A stretch of 64,000 nucleotides of DNA, from positions 44,586,714 through 44,650,713 of the forward strand of contig CM049320.1 of assembly GCA_026874595.1 (NCBI GenBank). The letters are read 5' to 3'. The stretch comes from Sipunculus nudus (Eukaryota > Annelida > Sipuncula > Golfingiida > Sipunculidae). This document shows, one piece after another, positions 25,101 through 37,600 of this stretch. Position 1 is the first letter of the stretch; each line of letters opens with the position of its first letter. A model generated the notes under the pieces. The model worked only from the letters and a program-made list of their open reading frames with translations, was not told where the DNA came from and did not search any database. The translations under genes were made by a program, and so were the position numbers.

Positions 25101-25360
25101 TAACATGCCTGGTATGTGAACGGATCCTTGATGTTTATTTAACATGCCTGGTATGTGAACGGATCCTTGATGAATATTTAACATGCCGGGTTTGTGAACG
25201 GATCCTTGATGAATATTTAACATGCCGGGTATGTGAACGGGTCCTTGATGAATATTTAACATGACTGGTATGTGAACGGATACTTGATGAATATTTAACT
25301 TGCCGGGTATGTGAACGGATCCTTGATGTATATTTAACATGCCTAGTATGTGAACAGATC
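22167..25360. repeat. 39-bp minisatellite, about 82 copies
   Basis: Unit AACATGCCTGGTATGTGAAC plus GGATCCTTGATGAATATTT with variants (GAATA/TTTAT/GTATA, CGGATCC/CAGATCC/CGGATAC). It begins at the last base of the LTR at 21316-22166. As 39 is divisible by three, both strands are open for long runs (a 13-residue repeat, MLNIHQGSVHIPG on the minus strand), but the frames break at several indels and start nowhere in particular, so I read it as non-coding. Confidence 0.95.
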
Positions 25361-26353
25361 TTCGATTGTTTTATTTTTTTATAAGACTGGTTACGCTACC
25401 TACAATCATTTTCGTGCGGCGCTCATTTGTATGTCTGTTTCTCGTGAAAATCGCGCACCTCAGGAATGATTCATGTATCGGCCTGAAAGTTTGCATGTCG
25501 ATAAATCTAGGATGGCATCATATCTTACACAAGACTTACGATGCCACGTATACAATGTTTTTAATATGTTTTGTCGCATCCAGACCATATGACACAATGT
25601 TTAAAGCAAAGTTCTGTTGCACTTAAGACTATATTTATATTACAGTGTGTCAACCCAAAACACTAAATTTTAACTCTTGAGCCTTTGAAAGAGAAAATTC
25701 CACCTTTTTGTAAATAACAATTTTGCTATTGATCGGACAGCGACCATGCAGGAAAAAGCGTGATCCGAGTCAGTATTTTCAATCGCAATGTACCTGATCA
25801 CATGGCTACAAAAACAGTTAGGGCCTATGTTGTGCATTTGTTTAATGAGCACTCTTCTGGGAGCATGTCATTTCACTGGGTGTTGCTGGTCCGGTCCCGA
25901 AACATTGAACCGGCGCGTTTTATTTGTTACACGTTCAAACATATGGACGTTCTTCCTCATTCCCCCGAAGGAGAGACGGTGTGACACATGCTGTCAGCTC
26001 CTCTCAGGTTCTGGACTTCACCAGTCGGGGGATCGAAAATCGCTAACTGCTCCAGTTGATTGCACAGGTGGTTTGGTTGCTAAGAAAGGAGTGTTTGATG
26101 TAAACAGCAAGGGAGGAGCCGCCATACTTCAATTCACCGTTCTTGATTTTGATCAGTAACAAAGTGAGTGGTAAACTTGCTGCGAGGCGACACAGGACTA
26201 AACAACAGAAGAATTTGTCAGGTAGATTTGTCAGGTAGGCCTACACAATGGCAGTGGTGATGTCATGCTGACCATGCGCGGTGCGTACACGGCTTTATGA
26301 CATGATTCTTGTGTACACGACAAGCGGCTTGTAGTCGCAGTCATGTGCTCAAC
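25361..26353 (+). other. Low-repeat stretch upstream of the putative first exon
   Basis: No tandem array or transposon end is visible. It is richer in CG dinucleotides than its surroundings around 25870-26300. An ORF from 25788 to 26159 (LTAPVDCTGGLVAKKGVFDV near its end) is unrecognised. A promoter and 5' UTR for the gene to the right is possible, but I see no defining core motif. Confidence 0.25.
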
Positions 26354-26463
26354 ATGACAGACACGGCCTTTATTGAGGGACTATATTATGTTTACAAAGA
26401 GACCCGCCTTGGCGAGAGCTCCTCAGTTCGGCACGAGGTGAATAGGGAGGCCCCGGGTTACAG
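26354..26463 (+). CDS. Possible first coding exon of the DCX-EMAP-like gene
   Basis: An ATG in good context (AACATGACAG) opens 36 codons and two bases (MTDTAFIEGLYYVYKETRLG..., ending REAPGYR) before CAG/GTACCA. That donor leaves phase 2, exactly what the exon at 34456 needs if it starts with one leading base; joined, the text reads [13 protein letters not shown]. The surrounding 25.6-26.5 kb is less repetitive and richer in CpG than its neighbours, as a 5' region might be. Against it: the donor is weak, the intron would be about 8 kb, and unspliced the frame runs on only to a stop at 26492-26494, so it could also be an unrelated short ORF. The alternative start is the ATG at 34517 in the next exon. 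Confidence 0.35.
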
Positions 26464-27181
26464 GTACCAAGCTGTGTTACCACCAGTTGTGTAAAAACGG
26501 TGAATATTAATGGTAGTCTACGTAGTAAGCCTCCCAGTGAGACTTACAAGCACTCTATATAAAACATTGATGAGCGAACGAGGACACAGATTTTTAAATA
26601 AATCATATAATTAGCGTAAAATAAACAAACATGGGTCTTTATACCTGGGTGTGTAAACCATTTCTATCAAGTTAAAACAAGAAAATGTGCAGTTAGCTAC
26701 ATACCCCGCTTTTAGCCATTATATTTAATGAATTTTCTGTTTTATTCACTAGATGGCACTGTTTTAGGGACCATGCAGGTAGTAAATCTTATGCTTGGAT
26801 TTCCATGGCGACGGAGCCTGAAACCTACCAGCATATCAGGTTTGCTCAGGCTGCTGCCTGTGACCTGACCCTAAGCTACATGTCAATTCTGGTTAGAAAC
26901 TTGCTCACACCGCTTCCTAACTTTGCACCTGGATAATATGTTTCATTTTCTTATTCAAGCAAGAAAACAAACAAGTAAGGTGTAATAGTTAAGGCCTTAT
27001 TAGCTAGATCATGTTTGGTTATGTGACCAAAGGAGGGACATTTAGAATTATCAGGCAGGACCCACTAGAGAGCATGCAGTGCTCTCAGTCTTTGTATAGA
27101 GAAGGATACTGCGTCCGTATTAATGATAAAAAGAGGCATGATTATAATAACGGTCACAATTTTAATAACGGTCAATATTAT

Positions 27182-28717
27182 CAGTGACGGATCCAGGATT
27201 TTGCCATAGAAGGGGCACAGCTGTCATAAGGATATGATTTTTTTAGCCTGATCTCGCTCAGTTTCTCTATATAAATTAGCATCACGTTTTAAATAAACAG
27301 CAATGACATGAACATTTGTTCAGTTGCAGGCAGTTATCTTTTTATGTAACATTAAATATTGGCATTCGTGAAGGATTATTAGCGATAAATGGAAATCTAA
27401 ATCTTAAATAAATTTAATTTCTCGAATTAGTGAATTCAAAATAACTTTTATTAAACTCACTTAAACTCACTTAGCAACATAGTTAAAATATACATGGTAA
27501 GCAATGATCTTGAGAATCTACAAATAGAATTGCTATTCAAATAAGTTATTTCTCATGGTTTATTGCATGGTTTTCAGGTAAGTAATTGTAATTCCTAAAA
27601 CTTATGAATTTCACTGCATACACGTTGGGTTCCTTATCTCTCATGATGAATTAACAATGAATTCGTCCCGGAAATATTAACACCAAACATAAAATAAATC
27701 AAAGTAACAGTGGCTTAACTTTACATATATGAGACAAACTTATATACATTCAAACACTTATATTCTTAAGGCAAAGTTGCAGGGAAATTTGCTGGTTGTA
27801 TACCATATCGAACAGTCATGTAGGGGAGATAGGCTTAGCATTGAACTGAAGTTGAAGCATTTGTTTTACGACATTTGGTTTATTGACTTTATGTATAATC
27901 GTTTCCTGTGTGAAGAATCAGGAGTTTTACCTCTCCCCCTGGAAAAATCCTTTCATCTTCCTCCATGTTGAAGCCACGGGGACCACCTTTAAATCAAATC
28001 CGAACCTGTATTTATTTGGACCACAACCTTATAAAAGTGTATCATTATCATTTCTTAAATCAATATATAATTTGTACATATTTGTACGGAACCAACCAAC
28101 TGCTAAAAGATACTAAAACTTTGAAAGAACTCGTCTTGGCAAACGTTGCTTTTTCATGCAATTATTCTGTCATCTATCTTCTGATCGTGTTTCAAACGTA
28201 TTCATGAAATAATACGCCCTTTCAAGAAGGGATTTTGTCTACCCAAAATATGTGTAACTGTCCACACTACATGAAAAGGAAATGGCAAAATTTTCAATAC
28301 ATTGATTACTGTAAATATCTTGAGTATGCAAGTAAACTGAAGATAATATATGTCTAATATCTGTCTTAAGGTCATAAGGGTAATGTACTATGATAACATA
28401 TGAATATAGATATTAACATAATGCCATAGTTACCAATAGTTACCAATAGTCCCTGGGGGGGGGGGGGGGGGGTACTTCAGTTCTGATGGTATGGGGTTAT
28501 GGAACCCAAGGTACAAATGTTAAGGGTAAAGATTAGGTTACAGCCCTGGTAACCATGGTAACATCAGTGCATGGTGAAATTTAGATGCAGTTCAATTTGA
28601 CTGAATGGACGTGTGAGATATGCAAGACAGCAAACAATAAAAAATGAATAAATAATAGAATTTCGAACACTATAGGGGGCACGTGACCCCTGGGCCCCCC
28701 TTCTGGATCCGCCTATG
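27182..28717. mobile_element. TIR element, 1.5 kb, 5-bp target duplication ATTAT
   Basis: Left end CAGTGACGGATCCAGG, right end CTGGATCCGCCTATG; flanked directly by ATTAT on both sides. No transposase is recognisable in the interior, which is AT-rich; a long G run is at 28457-28472. The element lies in the putative first intron of the DCX-EMAP-like gene. CAG-type ends recall hAT elements, but those make 8-bp duplications. Confidence 0.68.
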
Positions 28718-28754
28718 ATTATAATAATGGTCACTATAGTTAAAAAAATCAGCA

Positions 28755-28756
<2 letters not shown>

Positions 28757-28815
<59 letters not shown>

Positions 28816-28819
28816 TAAA
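28757..28819. repeat. (TA)n microsatellite
   Basis: Nearly pure alternating T and A for about 60 bases. Confidence 0.95.
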
Positions 28820-31800
28820 TATATAGACTGAATGATGGATCTATAGGAAATTTCGTCTTAATCTTAAAACAATGTCTATTATATTCTTAAACTTTTTAGG
28901 GTCCCTATCGTGTTTATAACAATATAGGCAGGGTGTGATTATTACGGAGTTGTCTGTTGTTATTACCGCAGTTTACCGTCATTACGGTACTGGCCGGTTT
29001 TGCGTAATAGTGGTTGTTATGACACTACTAGACGTTCGTTACAACACACAGTGTGGCTTCGTTAACAGTTTATAATAAATTTAGAGAGCACTTATAGAAC
29101 GCATACCTCCGCTAACACCTGGATCCACATAAACATCCACTTTACAATTAACGGACTTAAATGAAAAATTTATCAGTTTTTCGTAGACCAAAGGTCCACT
29201 GTTCCACAAAATTTTATTGCAATCCATAAAAAAAATACGTTTAGGGACAACAAGGTATTCTGGGGTATTTTGTGCCACAAGTATGGCGGACCACCTGCCG
29301 ATATCGGGTAACCTGTACCGTATATAGGATATCTCCGTGATCCCTGGTGCCAACTAGTAGATAAATATCTAGCTTCATTTATATGTAAATGACCCTGTTA
29401 TACTTCAATTATGATTTTGCAAATTTGTCAGTCCATTTTTTCATTACCGACATGGTTATCTCACTCGCTGATAGTGAAGGCAAAAAAGCCTGTCTTTTTC
29501 GGCTTGTTTATCCAAAAAGTATATCTCAATGTTCTTAAAGAAGTTTAAGGAGTTTTGTGGATATTATGGTCATGGGCAAAGTAATGATTGATACAATTTT
29601 TAGGAGGATGATTATTTTTATATATATTATGTGAAGAATAAACAGCAGACAAAAGGAGCAACTTAGGCCGTATTTTGTGCAAGACCCTCTCTCACATCTC
29701 ACTGATCTATCACAAAAATTTAGGAAAAGTTCCCTAGTCCACAATTCAGAATTGAACTTTTGGAGCCTGAGTGTGGACATATGACCAAGCAAAAAAAATT
29801 ACAACGCTGTTCAAATAACCTCAGAAAACTTCTTTGTGCAGTAATGACATATTTATCCCTCAGGATCAAATAGACATCATGTGGGGCAGCTGTTTCTATA
29901 AATCATTTAACTCTTCATTGGAAATATTTGTCCGCTGTGGACGTCAGGTAGATTACAGTAGACAAGTATTTACAGACAGTTACAGTTGGATGAGACAAAG
30001 ATAACATAATTGACATTGAATTAAATACATGTTTTTGATGAAAAATACATAAAGGAGTCTCTTGGGGAAAAACAAATTATTTGAGAAAGAAAATATATCA
30101 AAGTCCCATTAAGGAAAACAAACTTCTTTTGAAATTTAAAATTGAATCTAAACAAAATTCCAGAGTGTCAGATTTATACATATCACTCCTACGTGTTTGC
30201 ATGATTTCCTATCCCACCTAAACGAATCCCCCGCTCCTTGCAGGTCAATTTTTAAAATGATTTTTAGGGGGGTTAATCTTTTATTTACATTTCTGGGTAT
30301 ATGAAATCGGAGCATTTAGGCAAAACAAACACAATAATTAAACGAAAAAAATCTTAACAGGACTAAGACAGAACAATGATAAAATGTTGAATATTGATTT
30401 TTATTTAATTCTTGTCCCAATTTTTATTATTCTTATATGGTTTAAAAGGTTTGTTTGATTTTTAATCAATTAAGTTTTTGCCAAGAAATGAAACTCACAA
30501 AAAATTTATAATTTTGAAATCGCACAAAGGCAAGATAAGCTGTTCCATTCCTAAAGGCAAGATCATTGGTACAACATTATTTTAAAGAAAACAGTAATTT
30601 ATATTGTACATGAGTAGTACACTGTCTGTATAATGCAGGCTAAACTGTAAGATTCAGATTAGAGTGAAGATAAACTATTTCGATATTTTTATGATAGTTT
30701 ATGGAATATGGGATGGCTGCCGCTGGATATGCTTTATTTGCTGGATTAAATAAATGCACAGCATGTCAGATGCAGAAGCTCAATGAACATGATTGATTGG
30801 AGTCCATTTTTATATATTTGATTTTTTTATAAGGGATAACTACACAAAAACTGTACCGTCGGAGGCCTGCTTTACTAATGCTCATTTCTCTGACACCTTG
30901 ATCCGAAGTATCCGCTTGGAGTTGGTGCACAAGGTAAATGATGTGCACACTATGTTGAAAACTTGTCTTAAATGTAATTAAAAGTTATTGTAATATTAAT
31001 AAATGTAATAGAAACAACAAAGTTGTTGACATTATAGTGTGAGGATCGACATTGAGAAAGTCAATACCGAGGTTCAGGAGCACGCTCAAATTTCCTTTTA
31101 ATTACATTCATTTTTCTGACATGGCACATAACGATAGCAAATCATTTGTGTTATAATCCACAAAACTTTGTGTATCCAAATGTCTAGTGACTGAGTCTCA
31201 AAGATATGAAATTGGTTTGTCTTTCCTTACTGCTCTCTCCACTGAAGACCTGAAAAATTTGTTAAATTTACGTGAATATAATTGAATCATCTTTATACAG
31301 ATTTCGCAAATATTGAATTTAAATATGTCACCTGTAACCTAAAAAACTAATTTATTTACAGTGTTTTGATGAGTTTGGAAGAAATTACAGCTGTTTATGA
31401 CTGCCATCGAGGTCATAACCTGCAAAACCTCTAATTATGATGGTTTCGTCCTTTTTACTCAACAAATATTACAGAACTCTTAAATGATTCTTACTGGATT
31501 CATGTATTTCCCGAACCCACATGTGGTTAGAAATAAAACGCTAAGCTCAGATTAAGATTACAAAAAATATCTTATTTTGTGAATTAAAATACCGGTAAAT
31601 GTAATTTGCATGCATGCATCTTTCTATACAGCTCAGGAAAGCGTGTATCATTCCTCTATGTAGAAAGGGAGTTCATGTTAATGTACATGTATACAGTAAT
31701 GTAATGTAATTATAAGGTAATTAAACCTGTATTAAGGACCTGACAATTGTTATTGTGGCCTAACCTTGATTCCCGATTCCTATAAGGCCAAGAAATTTGA

Positions 31801-32011
31801 TATTGCAATTCCCATAATAAATCATCGATTTAAATTTCATATCCAATTGTTATGACTCAAGAGCTCAAGAGATCGTTGCTTATAGTAAAGAAAAACCTCG
31901 TATTGACTCGTATCGCTAATTGGCATGTTTTATACGTTGTTATGATTTTGTATTCGAGTAAACAAAATCTCCGTGTGTTTGTTTACCTTGAGCAGACTGC
32001 ATGACCAGAGG
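28820..32011. other. AT-rich stretch without recognised features
   Basis: Putative intron sequence. Short ORFs (for example 29353-29081 and 29792-29535 on the minus strand) have no recognisable domain. No array, LTR or clear terminal repeat found. Confidence 0.4.
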
Positions 32012-32684
32012 CAGGGGCGTAGCCAGCATTGAGGGAGGGGAGGGGGCCATCATCAGAAATTCGAAAACGGGGGGGGGGGGGGGGGATTGAGGGGGGTGGG
32101 GGGGGGGGGGGGTTAGGGGCGCTAATTTGCATGTATGGGCAATTGGAAAACGGTTATATATACAAATATATATATATATAAATATAAATATATATATATA
32201 TTATTATTATTATTGTTATTATTATAAATTTTTGCTATACTTTATATATTTTCGTGTATGAAAATATATATATATATATTTTTTTATTTTCAATTATGAA
32301 CCATGGTATAATTAAGGTTAGTTACAGGTACATGGGGAGGGTATGGGAGGGGGTTTCCCCCTCACATATTTGGAAATTATTGATTATACAATGTCAAGAG
32401 GACATTTTGAGGCATTTTTTACAAAAAAAAAAGATTTCCTGTTCCTGAAAAACTGTTTCCTTATGTCATTGCGTTATGTAGTCAGACTGTTGAGAGGTTC
32501 AATATTTAATATTTATATTTCTTCAAAATTAGGATATTACATTTCAATCGCTTTCAAACGATCGTCAATGGCGCAAGAGCGCAATCACGTTTGTAACTAT
32601 CAAAATATTATCTTTTAAATGTAATTCTCGTGGTGAAATAACTGATAAACTGAATTATTATGTTAAACTTTGCATTTTACCGGG

Positions 32685-32860
32685 TTCCGTGGTCTCGACA
32701 GCACACGGGACTCCTAAGAGGTCAACACAGATTGCGAGTTTGAGTACCGGTATCATCAGAGGAACCGTAAGATTGTTCACGGTCGACCCCAACCAGGGCC
32801 CAGTGCTTGATCGATCTGCAGTTGTTCTGCAGCTGTTAATAAATATCCTTATACTCAGTT
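32685..32860 (+). mobile_element. Possible tRNA-derived SINE
   Basis: GTTCCGTGGTCTCGACAG, then about 40 bases later GCGAGTTTGAGTACC resembles the A and B boxes of a tRNA-derived SINE head, followed by about 100 bp of unrelated tail. No poly(A) or clear target duplication. Confidence 0.3.
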
Positions 32861-33047
32861 AATAAATTTGAAAGTAATTGTAACTGCAGATATCATTATT
32901 TATCATAAGAAACATGAAAAACGAAAATTAATCACTAAAATCGGAAATATGATAAAATGAGAGATTTTGCAGCTCAACGGGGGGCCGCGCGCCAAAGGCG
33001 CCCCCTCTGGATCCGCCACTGATAGCATATATCCGCCACTGATTTAA

Positions 33048-33049
<2 letters not shown>

Positions 33050-33117
<68 letters not shown>
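33050..33117. repeat. (TA)n microsatellite
   Basis: About 34 TA units inside the TIR element at 32012-33222. Confidence 0.95.
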
Positions 33118-33120
<3 letters not shown>

Positions 33121-33523
33121 ATTAAATTAAGTGAAATTCCGAAAGGACGGCGAGTACTGGATACGAGCGGGCGGGGGGAGGGGGGCATGGCCCCCTGCGG
33201 CCCCCCCTTGGCTACGCCCCTGAGAGGTCCGATCTTGAACATGCAGAACTCAAAAATAAGGCGACGTGAAATGAAAGAAGAAACAAAGAAGAAACACCGG
33301 TTGGTTGCTTGAAAAATTTTGCTTTGTGAAGTCATGCAGTACGGCCACCAGGTAGCGTGTCCGCTATGTATATATTTGGCGCCCCTGATCTCGCATTGGT
33401 GAATGCTTCTCAATACATGTGTACAGGAGCATAAGCAAACTGATTAGAATGAAATATTGGCAGATACCATCATATTTTAAGGGAAAACACATATGTGTAT
33501 ATAGCATATAATATGGCTGTATA

Positions 33524-33557
33524 GTAAACATACCTGGTATGTGAATAGGACCCTTTA
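33524..33557. repeat. Solitary diverged monomer of the 39-bp minisatellite
   Basis: AAACATACCTGGTATGTGAA followed by TAGGACCCTTTA matches the 39-bp unit at about 25 of 32 positions, 8 kb away from the array and with no tandem neighbour. Confidence 0.45.
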
Positions 33558-33943
33558 ATTTAAACCAAAAATATAAATTTAGACAATCCAAAACTGTTCA
33601 AATAAAACAATTTGTGCCTGTAGCACGTAAATGCATAAAAAGAATACCCTTTCTTATATTCTTTTCCCTGTACTTTCTTTTATGTTTCAGTCGCAGTTTT
33701 AAATATTTTTTATAGTTTTTTTAACCAATTTAACGACAGCTGAAAGGAATGTCAAAACTGGATACAAAAAATTGACACCATGCTTTTTAGGCTTCATAGG
33801 AAGGATAAGAAAAAATACATGGGTGTCACATTTTTACAAACAAAAGTTACTCAGAACGATTTGCTACATATGCTCTTACACTAATTGGTTGTAACTCGAA
33901 ATGGAAGGAACTGTGTGTCTGTAGATAACTCTATGATAATTAC

Positions 33944-34318
33944 CGTCATAGCCTTATCAAGTGGAGTATTACTGTTTCTTCTCTGTTTACTATATCGTTG
34001 AAGCTGTGTGAGCAGTAGATCTTTGGACAGGCGGTTTGCCATAGTGAACCTCCCTGTTGATGTAACCTGTATGTCCATATATTTATTGGTTTAAGATTAG
34101 CAGGTAGGTGATAAGGGAGAGATACGCCCGTGACAAGCGAGTTATATCTGTTAGGTGCCACGGGTTCAGATCTCTCAAGAGTTGCCAGGGGCAGCGTTGT
34201 GTATAGGATTGGTGGTTGAAGATTCTCCATGTTAACTGTCCCGGAGATCAGTGCCCAGGCCGTACCACTAACCGTCCGACGACTACGGGCTGTCAGCCAT
34301 GTCCCGCATCATGGCTTT
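33944..34318 (-). CDS. Possible antisense exon(s), unknown protein
   Basis: On the minus strand a strong acceptor (TTTCTCTCTTTCACAG) ends at 34319. An ATG at 34230 opens 94 codons (MENLQPPILYTTLPLATLER...) to a stop at 33946. In another frame 34066-33944 is open for 41 codons between GACATACAG and ATGACG/GTAATT (MANRLSKDLLLTQLQRYSKQ). Only one can be right, and neither is recognised. It lies just upstream of DCX-EMAP exon 1, on the other strand. Confidence 0.25.
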
Positions 34319-34455
34319 CTGTGAAAGAGAGAAATTGCAAATTCAAAATCTGATATAATTTATTGTAATCTATTGGGACCGATGAATGTTGAAGTGATGT
34401 CAGTCTGTTTAATAATTGGTGTGTTTCACGCGCTGATTCAGTATTGATCGAACAG

Positions 34456-34624
34456 GTTTACAGGCCAGGACAAGAACCTTACTGCAGCAAGCCGCAAGGC
34501 GACAAAATATAGTGACATGGGGAAGAGGTCATTTTCACGCAAAGACGGTATCAAAGTACCAGGGCAAAACTGGAATGTGTCTTTTAATGTCAAATTATCT
34601 CCTGTACCCGGATCACCGAATCAG
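34456..34624 (+). CDS. DCX-EMAP: DCX-EMAP-like exon 1 (first exon placed with confidence)
   Basis: Open in one frame for 56 codons between an acceptor (GATCGAACAG) and donor CAG/GTAGGG, ending in phase 0 to match exon 2. Encodes a basic, Ser/Asn-rich segment ([18 protein letters not shown]..., [16 protein letters not shown]). An ATG at 34517-34519 in good context (GACATGG) would give a protein starting [11 protein letters not shown] if the 26354 exon is not used. A second possible acceptor (TTTACAG) lies 8 bases downstream, so the left boundary is uncertain. No domain is recognised in this part. Confidence 0.7.
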
Positions 34625-37600
34625 GTAGGGTAAATCAGCAATTGACATCGGCCTGGACTCCTTGTGTACACATTGTGGTAAAATATATACAAGCTTCACG
34701 ATATGTATCGACATCTGTATGTGTGCCCAGGAGGAGGCTGCTTTTATATATATATATATATATATATTTGTGTGTGCGTGCCTATACGAGGAGTCATTCT
34801 AACAACTGATATGTAGGGGTGACGGTGTGCGAGGCTATCTACTGATAGGTAGCGGTCTATGACTGTGTGCGTGTCGACATGGAGTGTATTCTAACTTCTG
34901 ATATGTAGGGATATCTCACTGTGTCTACGAGAAGTCATTCTGACTACCGATTTGTTGGGGTATCATAATATGTTACACGACTGTTATGGTTTTCGTGTAC
35001 ATTAAATATTACACGATTATTATTGCGTGCGTGTACGATATATGTTACACAACTGAAATGGTTTGCGTGTATATTATATGTTACACGGCTGTTATAGTTT
35101 GCGTGTACATTATATGTTACACGACTAGTTATTGCTTGCGTGTACAATATATGTTACACGACTGTAATGGTTTGCGTGTACATTATATGTTGCACGACTG
35201 TTATGGTTTGCGTGTACATCATATGTTACACGACTGTTATGGTTTGCGTGTACATCATATGTTACACGACTATTATTGCTTTCATGAACATTATATGTTA
35301 CACGACTGTTATGGTATGCTAGTACATTATAAGTTTCACGACTGTTATGGTTTGCGTGTATATTATATGCTACACGACTGTTATTGTTTGTGGTACATTA
35401 TATGTTACACGACTATTATTACTTGCGTGTACATCATATGTTACACGACTATTATTGCTTTCATGAACATTATATGTTACACGACTGTTATGGTATGCTA
35501 GTACATTATATGTTACACGACTGTAATGGTTTGCGTGTATATTATATGCTACACGACTGTTATTGTTTGCGTGTACATTATATGTTACACGACTATTATT
35601 ACTTGCGTGTACATTATATGTTACACGATGGTTATGTTACCAGACTGTAATGGTTTGCCTGTACATTATATATTACACGACGGTTATGTTACAAGACTGT
35701 AATGGTTTGCCTGTAGGTTATATGTTACACGACGGTTATGTAACAAGACTGTAATGGTTTGCCTGTACATTATATGTTCAAAACTGTTATGGTTTGGGTG
35801 TTCATCATATGTTACACGATTGTTATGGTTTGCTTGTACATCATAGGTTACACGACGGTTAATATTTGCTTGTACACTACATGTTAAACAATTGTCATGT
35901 TTGCTTATACATTAAATGATACACGATGGTCATGGTTTGCCTGTTCATAATAGGGATTTCTGTCTTCCAGACTTGGCTGGATCAGGTGAGTAACGAGGCG
36001 GAGGGACACGGAACATCGCGGCCTCCTCTCACTGTGCCCCGCAGAACTACGGCAGCTGCCCCCATGTCGACCATGCCAAGGACACTCTCTAACAGGAAGT
36101 TAACCCCTGTTCCTGGGGACTACCCTGACCATCAGAAAACACGCAGCTTGGAACGAAAGAGAAAGAAGAATAGTTTTTTGGTTACTTTTTTTAAGAATGG
36201 TCAGCCGCATTTTAAAGGTTATATAACATCCGTTTCTAACAAAGTTTTTCCAAAATGGGAAGGACTGTTAGGATTTCTGGATGAGAAGGTTCCCATGCCT
36301 GGTGGAGTAAAGCACATTTACTGTCTGGAAACGGGTGAGGAAATTACCGACGTGGAGCAGTTTGGGGACAAACAACATTACATCGTGTCGTCAACTCTGG
36401 GCATTGTATCTGCATCGTATGGAAAATCAAGGGAGCATTACTGGATTAACCGAAAGGTTTCTGCGGGAAAAGTGAGAAAAGGGGAACACAAACTGTTATA
36501 TGAAACAAAGAAGCCCCACAGCGACTCTGAGAGCTCTCCGTCAAGGGTCAGTTCTATACGGAGCCTACCGCCGCCCGCCACCACGTCATTTCATAAAAAG
36601 CGGATCTTCACCATCATCAGTAACACGAACAGGAACAGCTACCAAAAGGTGAGTTCTTATCAAATACATACACTGCTTATATATTGAACAGTCATGGAAA
36701 CAGTCAGTGTACCGTTTGAACAATACGCGGTCCTGCCGCATGTGCAAGCTTTCCTATTTGCTCGTTTAACATTGTTCAGATGAAAACGGGGATGCTATGA
36801 GATCAAAATCAGGAAATAGAAAATAGAAAATAAAGACAACTTAAAGAACGTTCACATCAACATCAGTGTTATAGTATTATACATATTTACTTTAAAAAAA
36901 CATTGCAGGTCTAATTTTACGGTCAGGTCTGTCTCGGCAATATTCACGGTAGACAGAGAATCCCCATTTGTCTGTAAAAAGAAAGTGTTATTCATCGGAA
37001 AATTGCAAAGCCAAGATATGTACAACTTAATATGAAAGAATAAAATACCGAAAAGATTGCTGTGATCATATTCTACGTCACCATTAACCATTGTCTGTGT
37101 GCCAGTTACAGGATATCCTGAACCCTCCAACAACATTTATCATTGTCTGTGTGCCAGTTACAGGATACCCTGAACCCTCCAACAACATTTATCAATGTCT
37201 GTGTGCCAGTTACAGGATATCCTGAACCCTCAAACAACATTGATCATTGTCTTTGTGACATTTACAGGTTATCCTGAACCCTCCAACCACATTGACCATT
37301 GTCTTTGTGACATTTATTAAGGGTTTAAAAAGGGTTTTTTGTGTGTCCCTATACAGAAACCCTTTAAGGGTTTTTTTCAAGAAAACCCTTTTTCAAAAAA
37401 ACCCTTTTGCCTCCAATAAACTCTTTTGGTCCATCTTAATAAACCCTTATGAAGGGTTTCTTTTTAATGGGAAACCTTATGCAAAGGGTTCAATGTAAAG
37501 GGATTATTAGGTTCTTCTCTTTAAAAAAACCCAGAAAAACAGATCCATTTATAACAAATTTATTAGTTGAAAATTGTCAGAAATAACAGGATATCAAGAT

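Larger units (their letters stand above)
32012..33222. mobile_element. TIR element, 1.2 kb, 5-bp target duplication AGAGG
   Basis: Left end CAGGGGCGTAGCCAGC, right end TTGGCTACGCCCCTG, flanked directly by AGAGG on both sides. The interior holds poly-G runs (32069-32112), TA runs, a tRNA-like SINE piece, and at 32975-33023 the end of a related element (CTCTGGATCCGCCACTG), so it looks nested. No transposase seen. Confidence 0.62.

Noticed and set aside
22167-25360. CRISPR-like regular repeat
   Set aside because: There are no unique spacers; units are head to tail with the whole unit repeated, in a eukaryotic context.
25788-26159. 123-residue plus-strand ORF
   Set aside because: An overlapping ORF in another frame is equally open, and there is no recognisable domain or splice structure; left as possible 5' region.
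33364-33591. Minus-strand ORF with HIPGMFTIQ similar to the minisatellite peptide
   Set aside because: The similarity is at DNA level to one monomer of the 39-bp unit; the rest of the ORF is unrelated.
34986-35650. ORFs of 60-171 residues in the 36-bp array
   Set aside because: Frame-neutral repeat; the true coding edge is the splice acceptor at 35970.
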